64,000 bases of DNA from Qipengyuania xiapuensis (GTDB lineage Bacteria > Pseudomonadota > Alphaproteobacteria > Sphingomonadales > Sphingomonadaceae). Shown here in pieces: positions 17,401-26,323 of this stretch (its first letter is position 1; every line of letters starts with the position of its first letter). Both the position numbers and the translations under genes were made by a program. Location of the stretch: NCBI RefSeq assembly GCF_019711395.1, contig NZ_JAIGNL010000002.1:725001-789000 (forward strand), read 5' to 3'. Under the pieces are notes generated by a model that ran no database searches, was not told where the DNA came from, and saw nothing but the letters and a program-made list of their open reading frames with translations.

Positions 17401-20400
17401 CCGCGCCATAGTCGCTCGAGGCGATCGAGAATGCTCCGCCGAAGTTGGCCGTCGACACGTCGGTGTCGCTGGCAGCGCCTTCGGTGTCGGCATCCTGCGT
17501 GGTCAGCGTGATCACATCGCCGTCGGTGACCGTGGCATCGATAGCCGGGCCGTCGTCTGCGAAGCGGACGTTACCGCCGAGGTCGAGGACCACGGTCTCT
17601 TCAGCCGTGTCGCCGTCTCCGTCGGTGATCGTCGCCGTGCCCGTCAGGTTGACGAGGCCGGTGCCGAGCACTTCGAGCTGTGCGTCGTAGTTCGAGCTGT
17701 CGCCCGGAAGGCTGTGGTCGATTTCCTGGTACTGGACGAGGGTGACCTCGCCGGTCGAGGCGTCGACATCGAGCGAGAACACGATGTTGGTTCCGTCGAT
17801 CACACCGCCACCCGGCGTCTGGGTCGAGCCGATGATTTCACCCGCCACGTCGTAGAGGTAGATAGCCACGCCGTTCTGGGTCAGGCCGCTGTCAACACCG
17901 GAAGATCCGACGATCGAGAGCGAGAATTCCCAGGCGATCGAGCCTGCGCCGTCGGCGCCGTAGTCGCTGCTGGTGACCGTGAAGGCGCCGCCGAAGTTCG
18001 CAGTCGAAACGTCGAAATCGAAGTTTGCGCCTTCGGTGTCGGCATCCTGCGTGGTCAGCGTAACTGCATCGCCGTCGGTGACCGAAGCATCGATGCTCGG
18101 GCCGTCGTCGGCGAAGCGGATGTTGCCGCCGAGGTCGAGCAGAACGGTTTCTTCAGCCGTGTCGCCGTCACCATCGGTGATGGTTGCGGTGCCCGAGATC
18201 GAGAGCACGCCGTCGGCGAGCGCTTCGAGCTGGCTGTCGTAATTGCTGTCCGAACCCGGGAGATCGTGGTCGATCTCTTCGTACTGCGTCAGCGTGACCA
18301 CACCCGTAGTGTCGTCGATAGCGACAGTGAAGACGAGCGTGCCGTTGGCGCGGCCTTCGACCACATCGCCGTTCATCGAGAGCGTCACGGCAACACCATC
18401 GCTGGTGAGACCCGAAGTCGCATTGTCGATGACGAGGCTGTAATCCCAGGCAATCGAGCCAGCGCCGTCAGCGCCAAAGTCGCTCGAGGCAACCGAGAAC
18501 GCGCCGCCGAAGTCGGCAACCGACACGTCGACACTGGTACCGCCAACGGTCTCTGCGTCGAAGGTCGTCAGAGTGACCGCGTCACCATCGGTGACCGTGG
18601 CATCGATAGCCGGGCCGTCGTCGGCAAAGCGGACATTGCCGCCGAGGTCGAGGACAACGGTCTCTTCAGCCGTGTCGCCGTCACCGTCGGTGATCGTCGC
18701 CGTGCCGGTCAGTTCAACGAGGCCCGTACCGAGCACTTCGAGCTGCGTATCGTAGTTCGAGCTGTCGCCCGGGAGATCGTGATCGATCTCTTCGTACTGG
18801 GTCAGCGTCACGACGCCGGTCGTGTCGTTCACCTCGAGGGTGAAGACGAGCACGCCGTTGGCGCGGCCTTCAACGACGTCGCCGTTCATCGATAGCTCGA
18901 TGGCAACACCGTCGCTGGTGAGACCCGAAGCCGAGCTCACGACCGAAAGGCCATAATCCCATGCGATCGAGCCAGCGCCGTCTGCGCCGTAGTCGCTGCT
19001 GTCGACTGCGAAGGCACCGCCGAAGTCTGCGGTCGACACGTCGGTGTCGGTACCGCCGACAGTGTCGGCATCCTGCGTGGTCAGAGTGACCGTGTCGCCA
19101 TCGGTGACCGAAGCGTCGATGGTCGGGCCGTCATCGGCGAAGCGGATGTTGCCGCCGAGGTCGAGGACGACAGTCTCTTCAGCCGTGTCGCCGTCACCAT
19201 CGGTGATGGTGGCCGTGCCGGAGATCGAGAGCACGCCGTCGGCGAGCGCTTCGAGCTGGCTGTCGTAATTGCTGTCCGAACCCGGGAGATCGTGATCGAT
19301 CTCTTCGTACTGCGTCAGCGTGACCACACCCGTGGTGTCGTCGATAGCGACGGTGAAGACGAGCGTGCCGTTGGCGCGGCCTTCGACCACATCGCCGTTC
19401 ATCGAGAGCGTGACCGGTACACCATCGCTGGTGAGGCCCGAGGTCGCATTGTCGATGACGAGGCTGTAATCCCAGGCAATGCTGCCTGCGCCGTCTGCAC
19501 CGTAGTCGCTCGATGCGACCGAGAACGCACCGCCGAAGTCGGCAACCGAGACGTCGACACTGGTGCCGCCAACGGTTTCTGCGTCGAAGGTCGTCAGAGT
19601 GACCGCGTCACCATCGGTGACCGCGGCATCGATCGTCGGCCCATCGTCGGCGAAGCGGATGTTGCCGCCGAGGTCGAGCAGGACGGTCTCTTCAGCCGTG
19701 TCGCCATCACCATCGGTGATCGTTGCGGTGCCCGAGATCGAGAGCACGCCATTGGCGAGTGCTTCGAGCTGACTGTCGTAGTTCGAGCTTGCACCCGGGA
19801 GATCGTGGTCGATCTCTTCGTACTGCGTCAGCGTCACCACACCCGTGGTGTCGTCGATAGCGACAGTGAAGACGAGCGTGCCGTTGGCACGGCCTTCGAC
19901 CACATCGCCGTTCATCGAGAGCGTCACGGCAACACCATCGCTGGTGAGACCCGAAGTCGCATTGTCGATGACGAGGCTGTAATCCCAGGCAATCGAGCCA
20001 GCGCCGTCAGCGCCAAAGTCGCTCGAGGCAACCGAGAACGCGCCGCCGAAGTCGGCAACCGAGACGTCGACACTGGTGCCGCCAACGGTTTCTGCGTCGA
20101 AGGTCGTCAGCGTGACCGCATCACCATCGGTGACCGCGGCGTCGATGGTCGGGCCGTCGTCGGCGAAGCGGACGTTGCCGCCGAGGTCGAGCGTGACCGT
20201 TTCGTCGGCCATGTCGCCGTCACCATCGGTGATGGTCGCGGTGCCCGAGAGCGTGACGAGGCCGTCGCCGAGCACGGCGAGCTGAGCGTCGTAATTGCTG
20301 CTCGAACCCGGAAGCGCGTGGTCGATTTCTTCATACTGCGTCAGCGTAACCTCGCCGGTCGATGCATCGACCGAGAGTGTGAAGACGAGCGTGCCGTTTG

Positions 20401-23400
20401 CGCGGCCTTCGACCACACCGCCGACCAGGGTCAGTTCGATCGGAACGCCGTCGCTCGACAGGTTCGAGACCGAGTTTTCGACAACGAGGCTGTAATCCCA
20501 GGCAATGCTGCCCGGACCGTCGGCGCCGTATTCGCTCGAAACGACGGTGAATGCGCCGCCGAAGTCGGCAGTCGATACGTCGGTGTCGGTACCGCCGACC
20601 GTATCCGCATCCTGCGTGGTCAGAGTGACCGCGTCACCATCGGTCGAAGCTGCGTCGATCGAGGGGACATCGTCGATGATGTTGACGTTGATCGTGCCGG
20701 TTCCGACGAGGTTGCCGAATTCGTCACGCACTTCGTAATCGAAGCTTTCCTGTCCGGTCACGGTGTTGGCGCCATTGTCGCCGCCCTGACTGGGCACCAG
20801 CGAGTCGCCATCGACCGCGCTGGTCAGCGTGTAGGTGTATTCACCCGTATCGCTGTCGAGCGTGAGCGTACCGTAGGTGCCGGTAGCCGGCGAAAGCAGC
20901 GTGAAGGTCAGCGTGCCGGTCGCACCCGGAGCGGTGATCTGGCCGTCGGCATCGATCTCGCTGTCGCTCGCTGCATCGCTGCCCGTGGCGAGGCCTGCCT
21001 CGTTCACGGTTGCGTCGTCGTCGAGCACGTCAACGCCGACATTGTCGATGTTGATCACGAGCGTCGCGGTCGACAGATCCCCGTCAGCGTCGACGACCTG
21101 GTAGGTGAAGGTGTCGGTGGTGTCGGCGTTGGTCGAGTCCGAGAAGCTTTCGTAGGTGTAGCTGCCGTCGGCCTGGACGGTGAGCGTGCCGAGCGCGGTC
21201 GTGACCACGAAGGGTGCGCTATCGTCGCCGCCGGTGCTGCCGGTTACGCCGACCACCGTGATCGGGCCGTCTGCGCCGGGAACATCGACGCCGAAACCAT
21301 TGTCGTCCGTGATGACATTGCCCGAAACCTGCGCGCCTTCGGTGACGGTGTTCTCGTTGTCGAGAGCGGTCGGGACGTCGTCGATCACTTCGATGTCGAG
21401 CGATGCGGTATCGTTCGAGCCATCGGTGTCGGTTGCAACGACGTCGAAGCTGTCGACCAGCGAGTCTTCGCCTGCGACCGAGTGGTCGAGCGTGTTGTCG
21501 CTGAGCTCGTACTCATAGGAGACGGTAGCCGCGACCACGTCGCCATTCGCGTCGAGCGTGACGTCGACTGCGGTGATACGGACGTCGCCATAATCGCCGG
21601 TGATGGTGATCGGATAGGTTTCGCCGCCACCCCAGACCTGGACGCCGCCAACGGTCAGGACGCTGAGGCCGTCCGGGCTGTCGACGGTGAAGCTGCCGCT
21701 CTGCACGAGTGCGCCGGCATCGGGCGAGGAGCCGTCGGCCAGGTCGTCTTCGTCGACGGTCAGTTCGGGCGTCTGGAGATCGAGACCGTTGATGGTCACG
21801 ATGTCGTCAGCGCCGTTGATCGTGATCGTCAGCGTGGTGGTGCTCGGATCGCCGTCGCCATCGGTGATGGTGTAGGTGAAGACCTCGGTCAGGCTCTCGG
21901 TGGAGTCGAGGCCCTGAACGAGCGGATTCGTGTTGTCGAGCGTGTAGGTATAGCTGCCGTCAGCGTTGAGAACGAGCGAGCCATAGGCACCGTCGAGCGA
22001 GCTGCCCACGGTGCCGTCGGTCGCGCCGAACGCGACGCCGGTGACGCTTGCGCCATCTGCACCCTGCGTGTCCGCGCCATTGTCGCCATTGGCTTCGGCA
22101 TCGGTGATGACATTGCCGTCGGCAGTCAGCGGACCGTCTTCGGTGACGCTGTCGGTATCGGCCACTGCGGTCGGGACGTCATCGACGATCGCGATTTCGA
22201 GATCGCCCGCGTCGCTGTCGCCGTCCTGGTCGGTGACGACCACGGCGAAGCTGTCGAAGGTGTCGTCGCCGCTGGTATTGGTGGTCAGCTCGTAGCTGTA
22301 ACCGATGACGCCGTCCGCGATCGAGGTGATCGTGAGCGTGCCGAAGCTGCCGGTGAAGGTCTGGCCGACAGCGGTGACCGGCGTGCCGTCGATGGTGACC
22401 GTCGCCGGGCCATCGTCCGCGTCATAGGTGAAGGTGCCGGCAGTGAACTCGCTGTCGCTGGCAGCGTCCGAACCGGCCGGGAGGCCCGCTTCGTCGACCA
22501 GCGTGCCTGCGCCGCCCACGACCGGAAGGTCGAGCACGACGGGGCTGTTGGCAATCGTGATCACGAGGTTGGCGGTGGCGGTGTCGCCGTCGCCATCGGT
22601 GATGATATAGCTGAAGGTGTCGGTGACGCCGCCTTCGGTGCCCGCATCGCGGGTATAGGTATAGCTGCCGTCGGCTTCGATGGTCAGCGTACCGTACTCA
22701 CCCTGGATGGTGTCGCCGGCCGAACCCGAGCCGTTGGCGCCGGTATAGGACGTGACGGTTGCGCCGTCGGCGCCCTGCGTGTCGTTGTCGAGCACATTGC
22801 CCCCGACCGGGCCGTACTCGCCTGCAGCGATGCCGTTGGCATCGTCTTCAGCCGACGGGCTGTCGTCGACAATCGTGATGACGATCGTGGTCTGATCCGT
22901 GTCGCCGTCGCTGTCCGTCACAACCATGGTGAAGGTGTCGCTGTCGGGATCCGAGAGCGTGTTGTCGGTCAGCTCGTAGGTATAGGTGTAGTCCGAACCC
23001 GAGCCGGTTACGGTGAGCACACCACGCGCGGTGGTCACGGTGCCGCCGCCGGTCACATCGACGCCATTGATGACGAGCGATGCGACGGTATCGCCGCCGG
23101 TATTCAGGTTGAAGATGCCGCCGGTGAATTCGCTGTCGCTGGCCTCGTCCGAACCTGCCGGTTCGCTGCCGCGCGCACCCAGGCCCGATTCATAGACAAT
23201 GTCCGCGCCTTCGATGGTGATTTCGGGCGTGGAGTCGGGAAGCAGGGTGATCGTGACCGTGGCGGTCGAGACGTCGCCATCGCCGTCGGTGATCGAGTAG
23301 TCGAAGGTTACGGTGCCTTCTTCGCCCGGAGCAGGCGTGTAGGTGAAGGTGCCGTCACCATTGTAGGCAACGCTGCCTGCGCCCGTGAGCGTGCCATCGA

Positions 23401-25150
23401 CCAGTGCGATCGCGTCAAGCTGGACCGAGTCGGCGCCCTGGACGTCGTTGGTGAAGACATCGACGGTGACAGGAGCATCTTCTGCGTCCTGGGTCGCGCT
23501 GTCGTCATTGGCCGTCGGGACGTCGTCGGTGACGGAGATCGTGAAGGTGCCGGTGGCGGTATCGCCATCGAGGTCGGTCACGGTCAGGTCGACGTCATAG
23601 GAAACGTCGTCGCCCGAGGTGTTGTCCTCGAGCGTAAATTCATAGGTGATCGTGCCGGCGTCCGGGTCATAGCCCGTGATCGTCAGCGTGCCTTCGCCCA
23701 CGTCGAACGTCTGGCCGGGGCCGGTGACGACGACGCCATCGATCTCGACGCTATCCACGCCATCGGGCGAGACGAAACTGATCGTGCCGGCAACGGTTTC
23801 GCTGTCGGCAGGTTCGTCCGAACCTTCCGATTCGCCGGTGCGCGCGGGCAGGCCCGCTTCGTCGACGAGGGTTTCCGCATCGCCGCTCGGCAGGCGAGTG
23901 ATTTCAGGAGTGCTGTCGCCGATCTCGATCGTCAGCGTGGCGGTAGCCGTGCTGCCGTCGGCATCGGTGAGAGTGTATTCGAAGACGTCCGACACGCCGC
24001 CCGGCGCATCGTCGAAACGGGTGTAGGTGTAGCTACCGTCGGCTTCGAGGGTCAGCGTGCCGTAGTCGCCGTCGATCGAATCGCCAGCAGAACCCGAGCC
24101 GCCCGTGCCGCTGAAGCCGGTGACCGAAGCGCCGTCGGCGCCTTCCTCGTCCGCGCCGGCAGCACCGGTGTCGGTGCCGTCGCCGGTCATCACGTTGCCG
24201 GCGATCGGGCCGTAGGTGCCGGCATCGACGCTGTCGACATCGTCATTGGCGATCGGCGCATCGTCGATCACCCGGATGAGCAGGCTCGCATCTGCGCTGT
24301 CGCCATCGACATCGACGACCGTCATAGTGAAGAAGCCGTCGACATCGCGATCGACCAAATTGTCGTTCAGCGTATAGGAGAAGCCGATTTCACCGCTGTC
24401 GAGATCGATGCTGGTGATGGTCAGAGTGCCGTCGTCGCTGACGAAGGTCTGGCCCACGGTCGTAATTTGAACGCCGTTGATCAGAACCGCGCTGACGCCG
24501 TCGGGCGCCTCGAACACGATCGTGCCGGTTGCGGTTTCCGCATCGGTTTCGTCACGCGTACCCGCGGATTCGTCGATGCCGTCCACGGTGCGTGCCGGAA
24601 GGCCTGCTTCATCGACCGTCGCAACTGCGTTGATGACACCCACCGGATTGTCCGGAGTTTCGACGACGATCGTGGGATCTTCGTTGACGTTATAAGGAAT
24701 GACTTCCTTTTCTTCCGGCTCGGGGAAGAAAAGCTGCGTGTAGGGCAGGAGATCCCCGAGGTCGAAAGCATCCTGGATCGCGCCGGGATCGATTTCGAAG
24801 TTGCCGCCCGAACTCTGCGGATTGCCAGCTGCAGGCTGCGGCTCGTTGCCGGTCAGGAGAGCAGCAAGGTTGGCGGCCGGGATGGTGACGCCGTCGAAGA
24901 CAATCTGCGGGACGATGATCGCGCCTTCGGGAATGACGATGCGGGTTCCGTCTTCGAGGACGAGGACGAGATCGCGACCGTCAGCGCGAAGGTTATCAAG
25001 AGAAGCGCCTTCCGGCAGGATCACGACGCCGTTCGCGTCGGGCTGCAGGACGAGATCGCGGCGACCGGCGGTTGCCGTTGCCTGCCCCTCGGAGTTCTCC
25101 ATGCCGTCCTGGGCATCGGAGAATTCGTTGCGCGATTCGAAATTGTCCAT
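14495..25150 (-). CDS. Giant T1SS repeat adhesin, LapA/BapA-like
   Basis: A 3,551-residue acidic, Cys-poor protein with no signal peptide. Residues 1-150 form an N-terminal module with short beta segments (RDLVLVLEDGTRIVIPEG) and a PAAG sequence at 106-109, a possible LapG cut site. From about 155 to 1490, VCBS-like units (YGTLTLEADGSYTYT; DxDGDxxxA ends) alternate with units that open VDEAGLPA. Seven DUF5801/T1SS-143-type repeats of about 171 residues follow, then another VCBS unit, one diverged repeat and a beta-rich region. The last 250 residues are Ala/Met-rich and end DEAALLAATA; the C-terminus should carry the T1SS signal. I see no RTX nonapeptides and no vWA domain. AAGGA precedes the ATG by about 9 bases. 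Its secretion genes follow directly. Role: biofilm or surface adhesion, inferred from family. Confidence 0.93.
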   Translation of the reverse strand: MDNFESRNEFSDAQDGMENSEGQATATAGRRDLVLQPDANGVVILPEGASLDNLRADGRDLVLVLEDGTRIVIPEGAIIVPQIVFDGVTIPAANLAALLTGNEPQPAAGNPQSSGGNFEIDPGAIQDAFDLGDLLPYTQLFFPEPEEKEVIPYNVNEDPTIVVETPDNPVGVINAVATVDEAGLPARTVDGIDESAGTRDETDAETATGTIVFEAPDGVSAVLINGVQITTVGQTFVSDDGTLTITSIDLDSGEIGFSYTLNDNLVDRDVDGFFTMTVVDVDGDSADASLLIRVIDDAPIANDDVDSVDAGTYGPIAGNVMTGDGTDTGAAGADEEGADGASVTGFSGTGGSGSAGDSIDGDYGTLTLEADGSYTYTRFDDAPGGVSDVFEYTLTDADGSTATATLTIEIGDSTPEITRLPSGDAETLVDEAGLPARTGESEGSDEPADSETVAGTISFVSPDGVDSVEIDGVVVTGPGQTFDVGEGTLTITGYDPDAGTITYEFTLEDNTSGDDVSYDVDLTVTDLDGDTATGTFTISVTDDVPTANDDSATQDAEDAPVTVDVFTNDVQGADSVQLDAIALVDGTLTGAGSVAYNGDGTFTYTPAPGEEGTVTFDYSITDGDGDVSTATVTITLLPDSTPEITIEGADIVYESGLGARGSEPAGSDEASDSEFTGGIFNLNTGGDTVASLVINGVDVTGGGTVTTARGVLTVTGSGSDYTYTYELTDNTLSDPDSDTFTMVVTDSDGDTDQTTIVITIVDDSPSAEDDANGIAAGEYGPVGGNVLDNDTQGADGATVTSYTGANGSGSAGDTIQGEYGTLTIEADGSYTYTRDAGTEGGVTDTFSYIITDGDGDTATANLVITIANSPVVLDLPVVGGAGTLVDEAGLPAGSDAASDSEFTAGTFTYDADDGPATVTIDGTPVTAVGQTFTGSFGTLTITSIADGVIGYSYELTTNTSGDDTFDSFAVVVTDQDGDSDAGDLEIAIVDDVPTAVADTDSVTEDGPLTADGNVITDAEANGDNGADTQGADGASVTGVAFGATDGTVGSSLDGAYGSLVLNADGSYTYTLDNTNPLVQGLDSTESLTEVFTYTITDGDGDPSTTTLTITINGADDIVTINGLDLQTPELTVDEDDLADGSSPDAGALVQSGSFTVDSPDGLSVLTVGGVQVWGGGETYPITITGDYGDVRITAVDVTLDANGDVVAATVSYEYELSDNTLDHSVAGEDSLVDSFDVVATDTDGSNDTASLDIEVIDDVPTALDNENTVTEGAQVSGNVITDDNGFGVDVPGADGPITVVGVTGSTGGDDSAPFVVTTALGTLTVQADGSYTYESFSDSTNADTTDTFTYQVVDADGDLSTATLVINIDNVGVDVLDDDATVNEAGLATGSDAASDSEIDADGQITAPGATGTLTFTLLSPATGTYGTLTLDSDTGEYTYTLTSAVDGDSLVPSQGGDNGANTVTGQESFDYEVRDEFGNLVGTGTINVNIIDDVPSIDAASTDGDAVTLTTQDADTVGGTDTDVSTADFGGAFTVVSSEYGADGPGSIAWDYSLVVENSVSNLSSDGVPIELTLVGGVVEGRANGTLVFTLSVDASTGEVTLTQYEEIDHALPGSSSNYDAQLAVLGDGLVTLSGTATITDGDGDMADETVTLDLGGNVRFADDGPTIDAAVTDGDAVTLTTFDAETVGGTSVDVSVADFGGAFSVASSDFGADGAGSIAWDYSLVIDNATSGLTSDGVAVTLSMNGDVVEGRANGTLVFTVAIDDTTGVVTLTQYEEIDHDLPGASSNYDSQLEALANGVLSISGTATITDGDGDTAEETVLLDLGGNIRFADDGPTIDAAVTDGDAVTLTTFDAETVGGTSVDVSVADFGGAFSVASSDYGADGAGSIAWDYSLVIDNATSGLTSDGVPVTLSMNGDVVEGRANGTLVFTVAIDDTTGVVTLTQYEEIDHDLPGSDSNYDSQLEALADGVLSISGTATITDGDGDTAEETVVLDLGGNIRFADDGPTIDASVTDGDTVTLTTQDADTVGGTDTDVSTADFGGAFAVDSSDYGADGAGSIAWDYGLSVVSSASGLTSDGVAIELSMNGDVVEGRANGVLVFTLEVNDTTGVVTLTQYEEIDHDLPGDSSNYDTQLEVLGTGLVELTGTATITDGDGDTAEETVVLDLGGNVRFADDGPAIDATVTDGDAVTLTTFDAETVGGTSVDVSVADFGGAFSVASSDFGADGAGSIAWDYSLVIDNATSGLTSDGVAVTLSMNGDVVEGRANGTLVFTVAIDDTTGVVTLTQYEEIDHDLPGSDSNYDSQLEALADGVLSISGTATITDGDGDTAEETVLLDLGGNIRFADDGPSIDASVTDGDAVTLTTQDADTEGANFDFDVSTANFGGAFTVTSSDYGADGAGSIAWEFSLSIVGSSGVDSGLTQNGVAIYLYDVAGEIIGSTQTPGGGVIDGTNIVFSLDVDASTGEVTLVQYQEIDHSLPGDSSNYDAQLEVLGTGLVNLTGTATITDGDGDTAEETVVLDLGGNVRFADDGPAIDATVTDGDVITLTTQDADTEGAASDTDVSTANFGGAFSIASSDYGADGAGSTAWSYSLVIDNAVSGLTSGGNPITLSMNGSEVEGFANGVLVFSVSVDASTGEVTLTQYEAIDHDLPGDTSNYDSQLAVLADGVLSLSGTATITDGDGDTAEETVVLDLGGNIRFADDGPIAVADTNTMTEDTASVVGNVVTTNADDFGADGAGNPAVTAISGFGGAGTVGGSTTGEFGTLFLNDDGTYSYVLNNGAVQYLNVGDSETDTFTYTIVDSDGDTSTTTLTITITGSNDAPVLTPSNVAVSEEGLEDALANPIGNPDTVGTPTDTTDSRSASGSIGISDPDNDAFTVTLGIPTTPGLTSGGETIVWSLNGAQNILTGSTSEGVVIAVSIDNDGNYDVILNRPVDHANTSVEDILGFSIPVSVNDGTTTTSLSAGITVVIEDDSPIIGSLTPANVTVANAQNATGTGTFDYSPGGDGHGEFHIAYTGPVIDGLDYTLTQIDSDNDGQNDGAILTASANGTDVYTLEVDVDGNYTYTLLAPDTGSSETISLLNLSAGGPGFRELEDDPSTTNVDEDGRIEFQSNGNGVNASTQGFGVSNQWTDPGEWFTMEFHEPGNLGINDAPQTDADILTGVTLNVQQVRQGPVDFRWTVTRYNDDGTVAETETGIITISAAGDLIIPTTIEFSELRMENIDATGTVRFRADVTVERSILPQDVTLDFEVSATDNDGDTTSVSTLSVFVDADLTLAAPLAIKSDLLVQPELLDYQLASDSTAATGMTGRSMDGSRMMARANEATAIAASAAAFAMPAIEAEFSQAYGDIASANDLMVNFEFAAASMIEAPQLPEAYAAHFGGRVEIDAMEGQDIAMAHILDDAGAFTGSRIEEAMGLDLNAVDYADPAEVFAGVPSAFEGIAMGDTGSAMEALLMLEATVPQDAAGSLVGGGSALEEAVAELHAEAQVDAVVAHFAANDMGSDEGGMLTVPVEGLLDGMVGNGNPFHAVGIVQTDQTDEAALLAATA
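17043..20676 (-). repeat. Seven tandem 513-bp repeats in the adhesin gene
   Basis: Seven consecutive copies of a unit starting DD(G/V)Px-IDA-x-xTDGD and ending LDLGGN(I/V)RFA. Six have a period near 513 bp (171 codons) and one is longer (about 550 bp, with an extra SGVDSGLT and YLYDVAGEIIGS portion). Boundaries lie near 17042, 17550, 18105, 18615, 19130, 19640, 20155 and 20676. Copies two, three and five are almost identical, even at DNA level, which points to recent duplication or gene conversion and makes copy-number change or assembly collapse likely. Confidence 0.88.
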
Positions 25151-26068
25151 GTCTTACGTCCTTGCCTGTGACGGGCAGGAAGGACCCCAGTCCCCCCTCT
25201 GCGGACATTTAAGGAAATGTCAGTCGCGGATTGCTGCGCCTGATTGATATCGCGAAGCAGGCATTGTGCCCCAACCGCTCCGGCGATCTTCCCTAGTGTC
25301 CGCGTCCCGACTTTTATTGTCTCCAGCCGCCAGCGAATCGTGCCCGCGTATGGATGAGCCGTTGCACGGGATGAAACCACCACTCGCTGCAGCATGCAAA
25401 CCAATTAACGGTTTGATACTCTATTGATTTCTCGCACTACGCCTTTTGGGCCAACTCGATCCACCCTAACCTCATGTTTTTATGAGATAAGTGTGCCAAG
25501 TCCAATTTTGGGACACGGATTCAAGTCAAGAATGCCTTCCATATGACCGAAGCGAAGAAGGCTCTGAGAACGTTAACGACTTTCAGGAGGGGAAAAGGCC
25601 CGGCCTTTAGGCGGATCGGTCTGGGCACGCAGCGCCGAAGTGCCCGCGTGCCCTGCAGCTGGGCAAGAGCCGCCCCCGAGCCCCAAAAAGCTCCCGAAAC
25701 CGGGGCTTCGCGCGATTATCGACGGTTTCCAATGAGTTGATTTAGGGCTTGCCGAATCGAACCAGGCAAGAATCGCTCGACTGCCCGTAATTTGTCAGGG
25801 ATGGGAGCAACACTTTAATACTATTAACTATCAGATTTAACTAATCGGCCTACATATCTACCTGAAATACTGTGATAATGTCATTCCGTTTCAAGCAAGT
25901 TGACCGCTCGGTTCGTTTGAGTGAACTTAATAGTGCTTCGAAGGGAGCCAGCGTGCGGAAGCCGGCGTCAGGCCGGACATAATAATCGGGCCGCGCCGGT
26001 TCCAACTCTACCCCCTTCGAGCGGCCATCCGGAAATAGATGCCGGGGCCATTTATTGGAACGGACATT
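25151..26068. promoter_or_regulatory. Long divergent intergenic region between adhesin and pilus operons
   Basis: About 920 bp with no convincing gene. It must hold the promoters of both the leftward adhesin operon and the rightward flp/cpa operon. Two AT-rich stretches stand out (about 25400-25560 and 25810-25940). Visible symmetry elements are GACATTT-AAGG-AAATGTC (25204-25221), CAAACC-N7-GGTTTG (25397-25415), CTCAT-N6-ATGAG (25471-25486) and GTTC-N8-GAAC (about 25911-25926). Small frames at 25543-25740 and 25850-26089 have no recognisable content and poor start signals. The size and density of palindromes suggest heavy transcriptional control. Confidence 0.6.
25204..25221 (-). promoter_or_regulatory. 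Inverted repeat in the adhesin 5' leader
   Basis: A perfect 7-bp inverted repeat GACATTT-AAGG-AAATGTC lies 54-71 bp upstream of the adhesin start codon. It could be an operator or an RNA hairpin in the leader. No function can be assigned from sequence. Confidence 0.4.
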
Positions 26069-26110
26069 CCCCAAGGGGGGACGTCTCAAATTAGACTTGG
26101 GGTAAATACT
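26069..26110 (+). promoter_or_regulatory. Possible translational switch hairpin in the flp leader
   Basis: CCCCAA (26069-26074) can pair with TTGGGG (26097-26102) around an inner stem GTCT (26083-26086) / AGAC (26093-26096). The GGGG at 26099-26102 is 8 bases before the flp ATG and is the only ribosome-binding-site-like sequence. The same CCCC can instead pair with the G-run at 26075-26080, freeing that site. The two folds exclude each other. Confidence 0.4.
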
Positions 26111-26308
26111 ATGTTCAAGGCATTTCTTCGTGACGAATCGGGCGCTTCGGCTGCCGAATACGCTCTGATCCTCGCCGTTGTTGGCGCTGGCATCGCTGCT
26201 GCTGCCTTCTTCCTGGGCGACGCAATCGACACCGCAATCGGCGCTGCCGAAACGGAAGTCGAAACCTGCTCGGCTGGCAACACCGCTGGCTGCACCGGCG
26301 CCGTCTAA
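26111..26308 (+). CDS. flp: Flp/Fap-type pilin prepilin
   Basis: A 65-residue prepilin: a short positively charged leader MFKAFLRDESG, the processing site G/ASAAEYALIL with the Flp-specific Glu-Tyr, then a single hydrophobic segment VVGAGIAAAAFFLG and a short C-terminal part with two Cys (ETCSAGNTAGC). This is the major subunit of Tad pili, cut by the CpaA/TadV peptidase and assembled through CpaC. Start is at 26111; a longer frame from 26039 lacks the proper leader. A terminator follows directly, which would make flp mRNA more abundant than the rest of the operon. Confidence 0.94.
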   Translation: MFKAFLRDESGASAAEYALILAVVGAGIAAAAFFLGDAIDTAIGAAETEVETCSAGNTAGCTGAV

Positions 26309-26323
26309 GGCGACGCAATAAAG

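Noticed and set aside
17043-20676. Regular repeats that might be taken for a CRISPR array or mobile repeat.
   Set aside because: The period is about 513 bp, it stays in frame and encodes protein domains.
19292-25171. A 1,959-codon open frame on the plus strand opposite the adhesin gene (and a 565-codon one at 17198-18895).
   Set aside because: These are mirror frames produced by the repeated, GC-biased codons of the adhesin. The peptides repeat DDEAVIP/VGEADVAAEV-like strings with no domain, and the minus-strand frame has coherent domains and its own secretion genes.
25543-25740. A 65-codon frame in the adhesin-flp spacer.
   Set aside because: Basic, low-information peptide with no family; the GC-rich part has hairpins. 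Probably non-coding.
25815-25840. Three TTAA boxes upstream of flp that recall CtrA sites.
   Set aside because: Spacings are N5 and N9, not the TTAA-N7-TTAA consensus, in a locally AT-rich stretch. Not strong enough to call.
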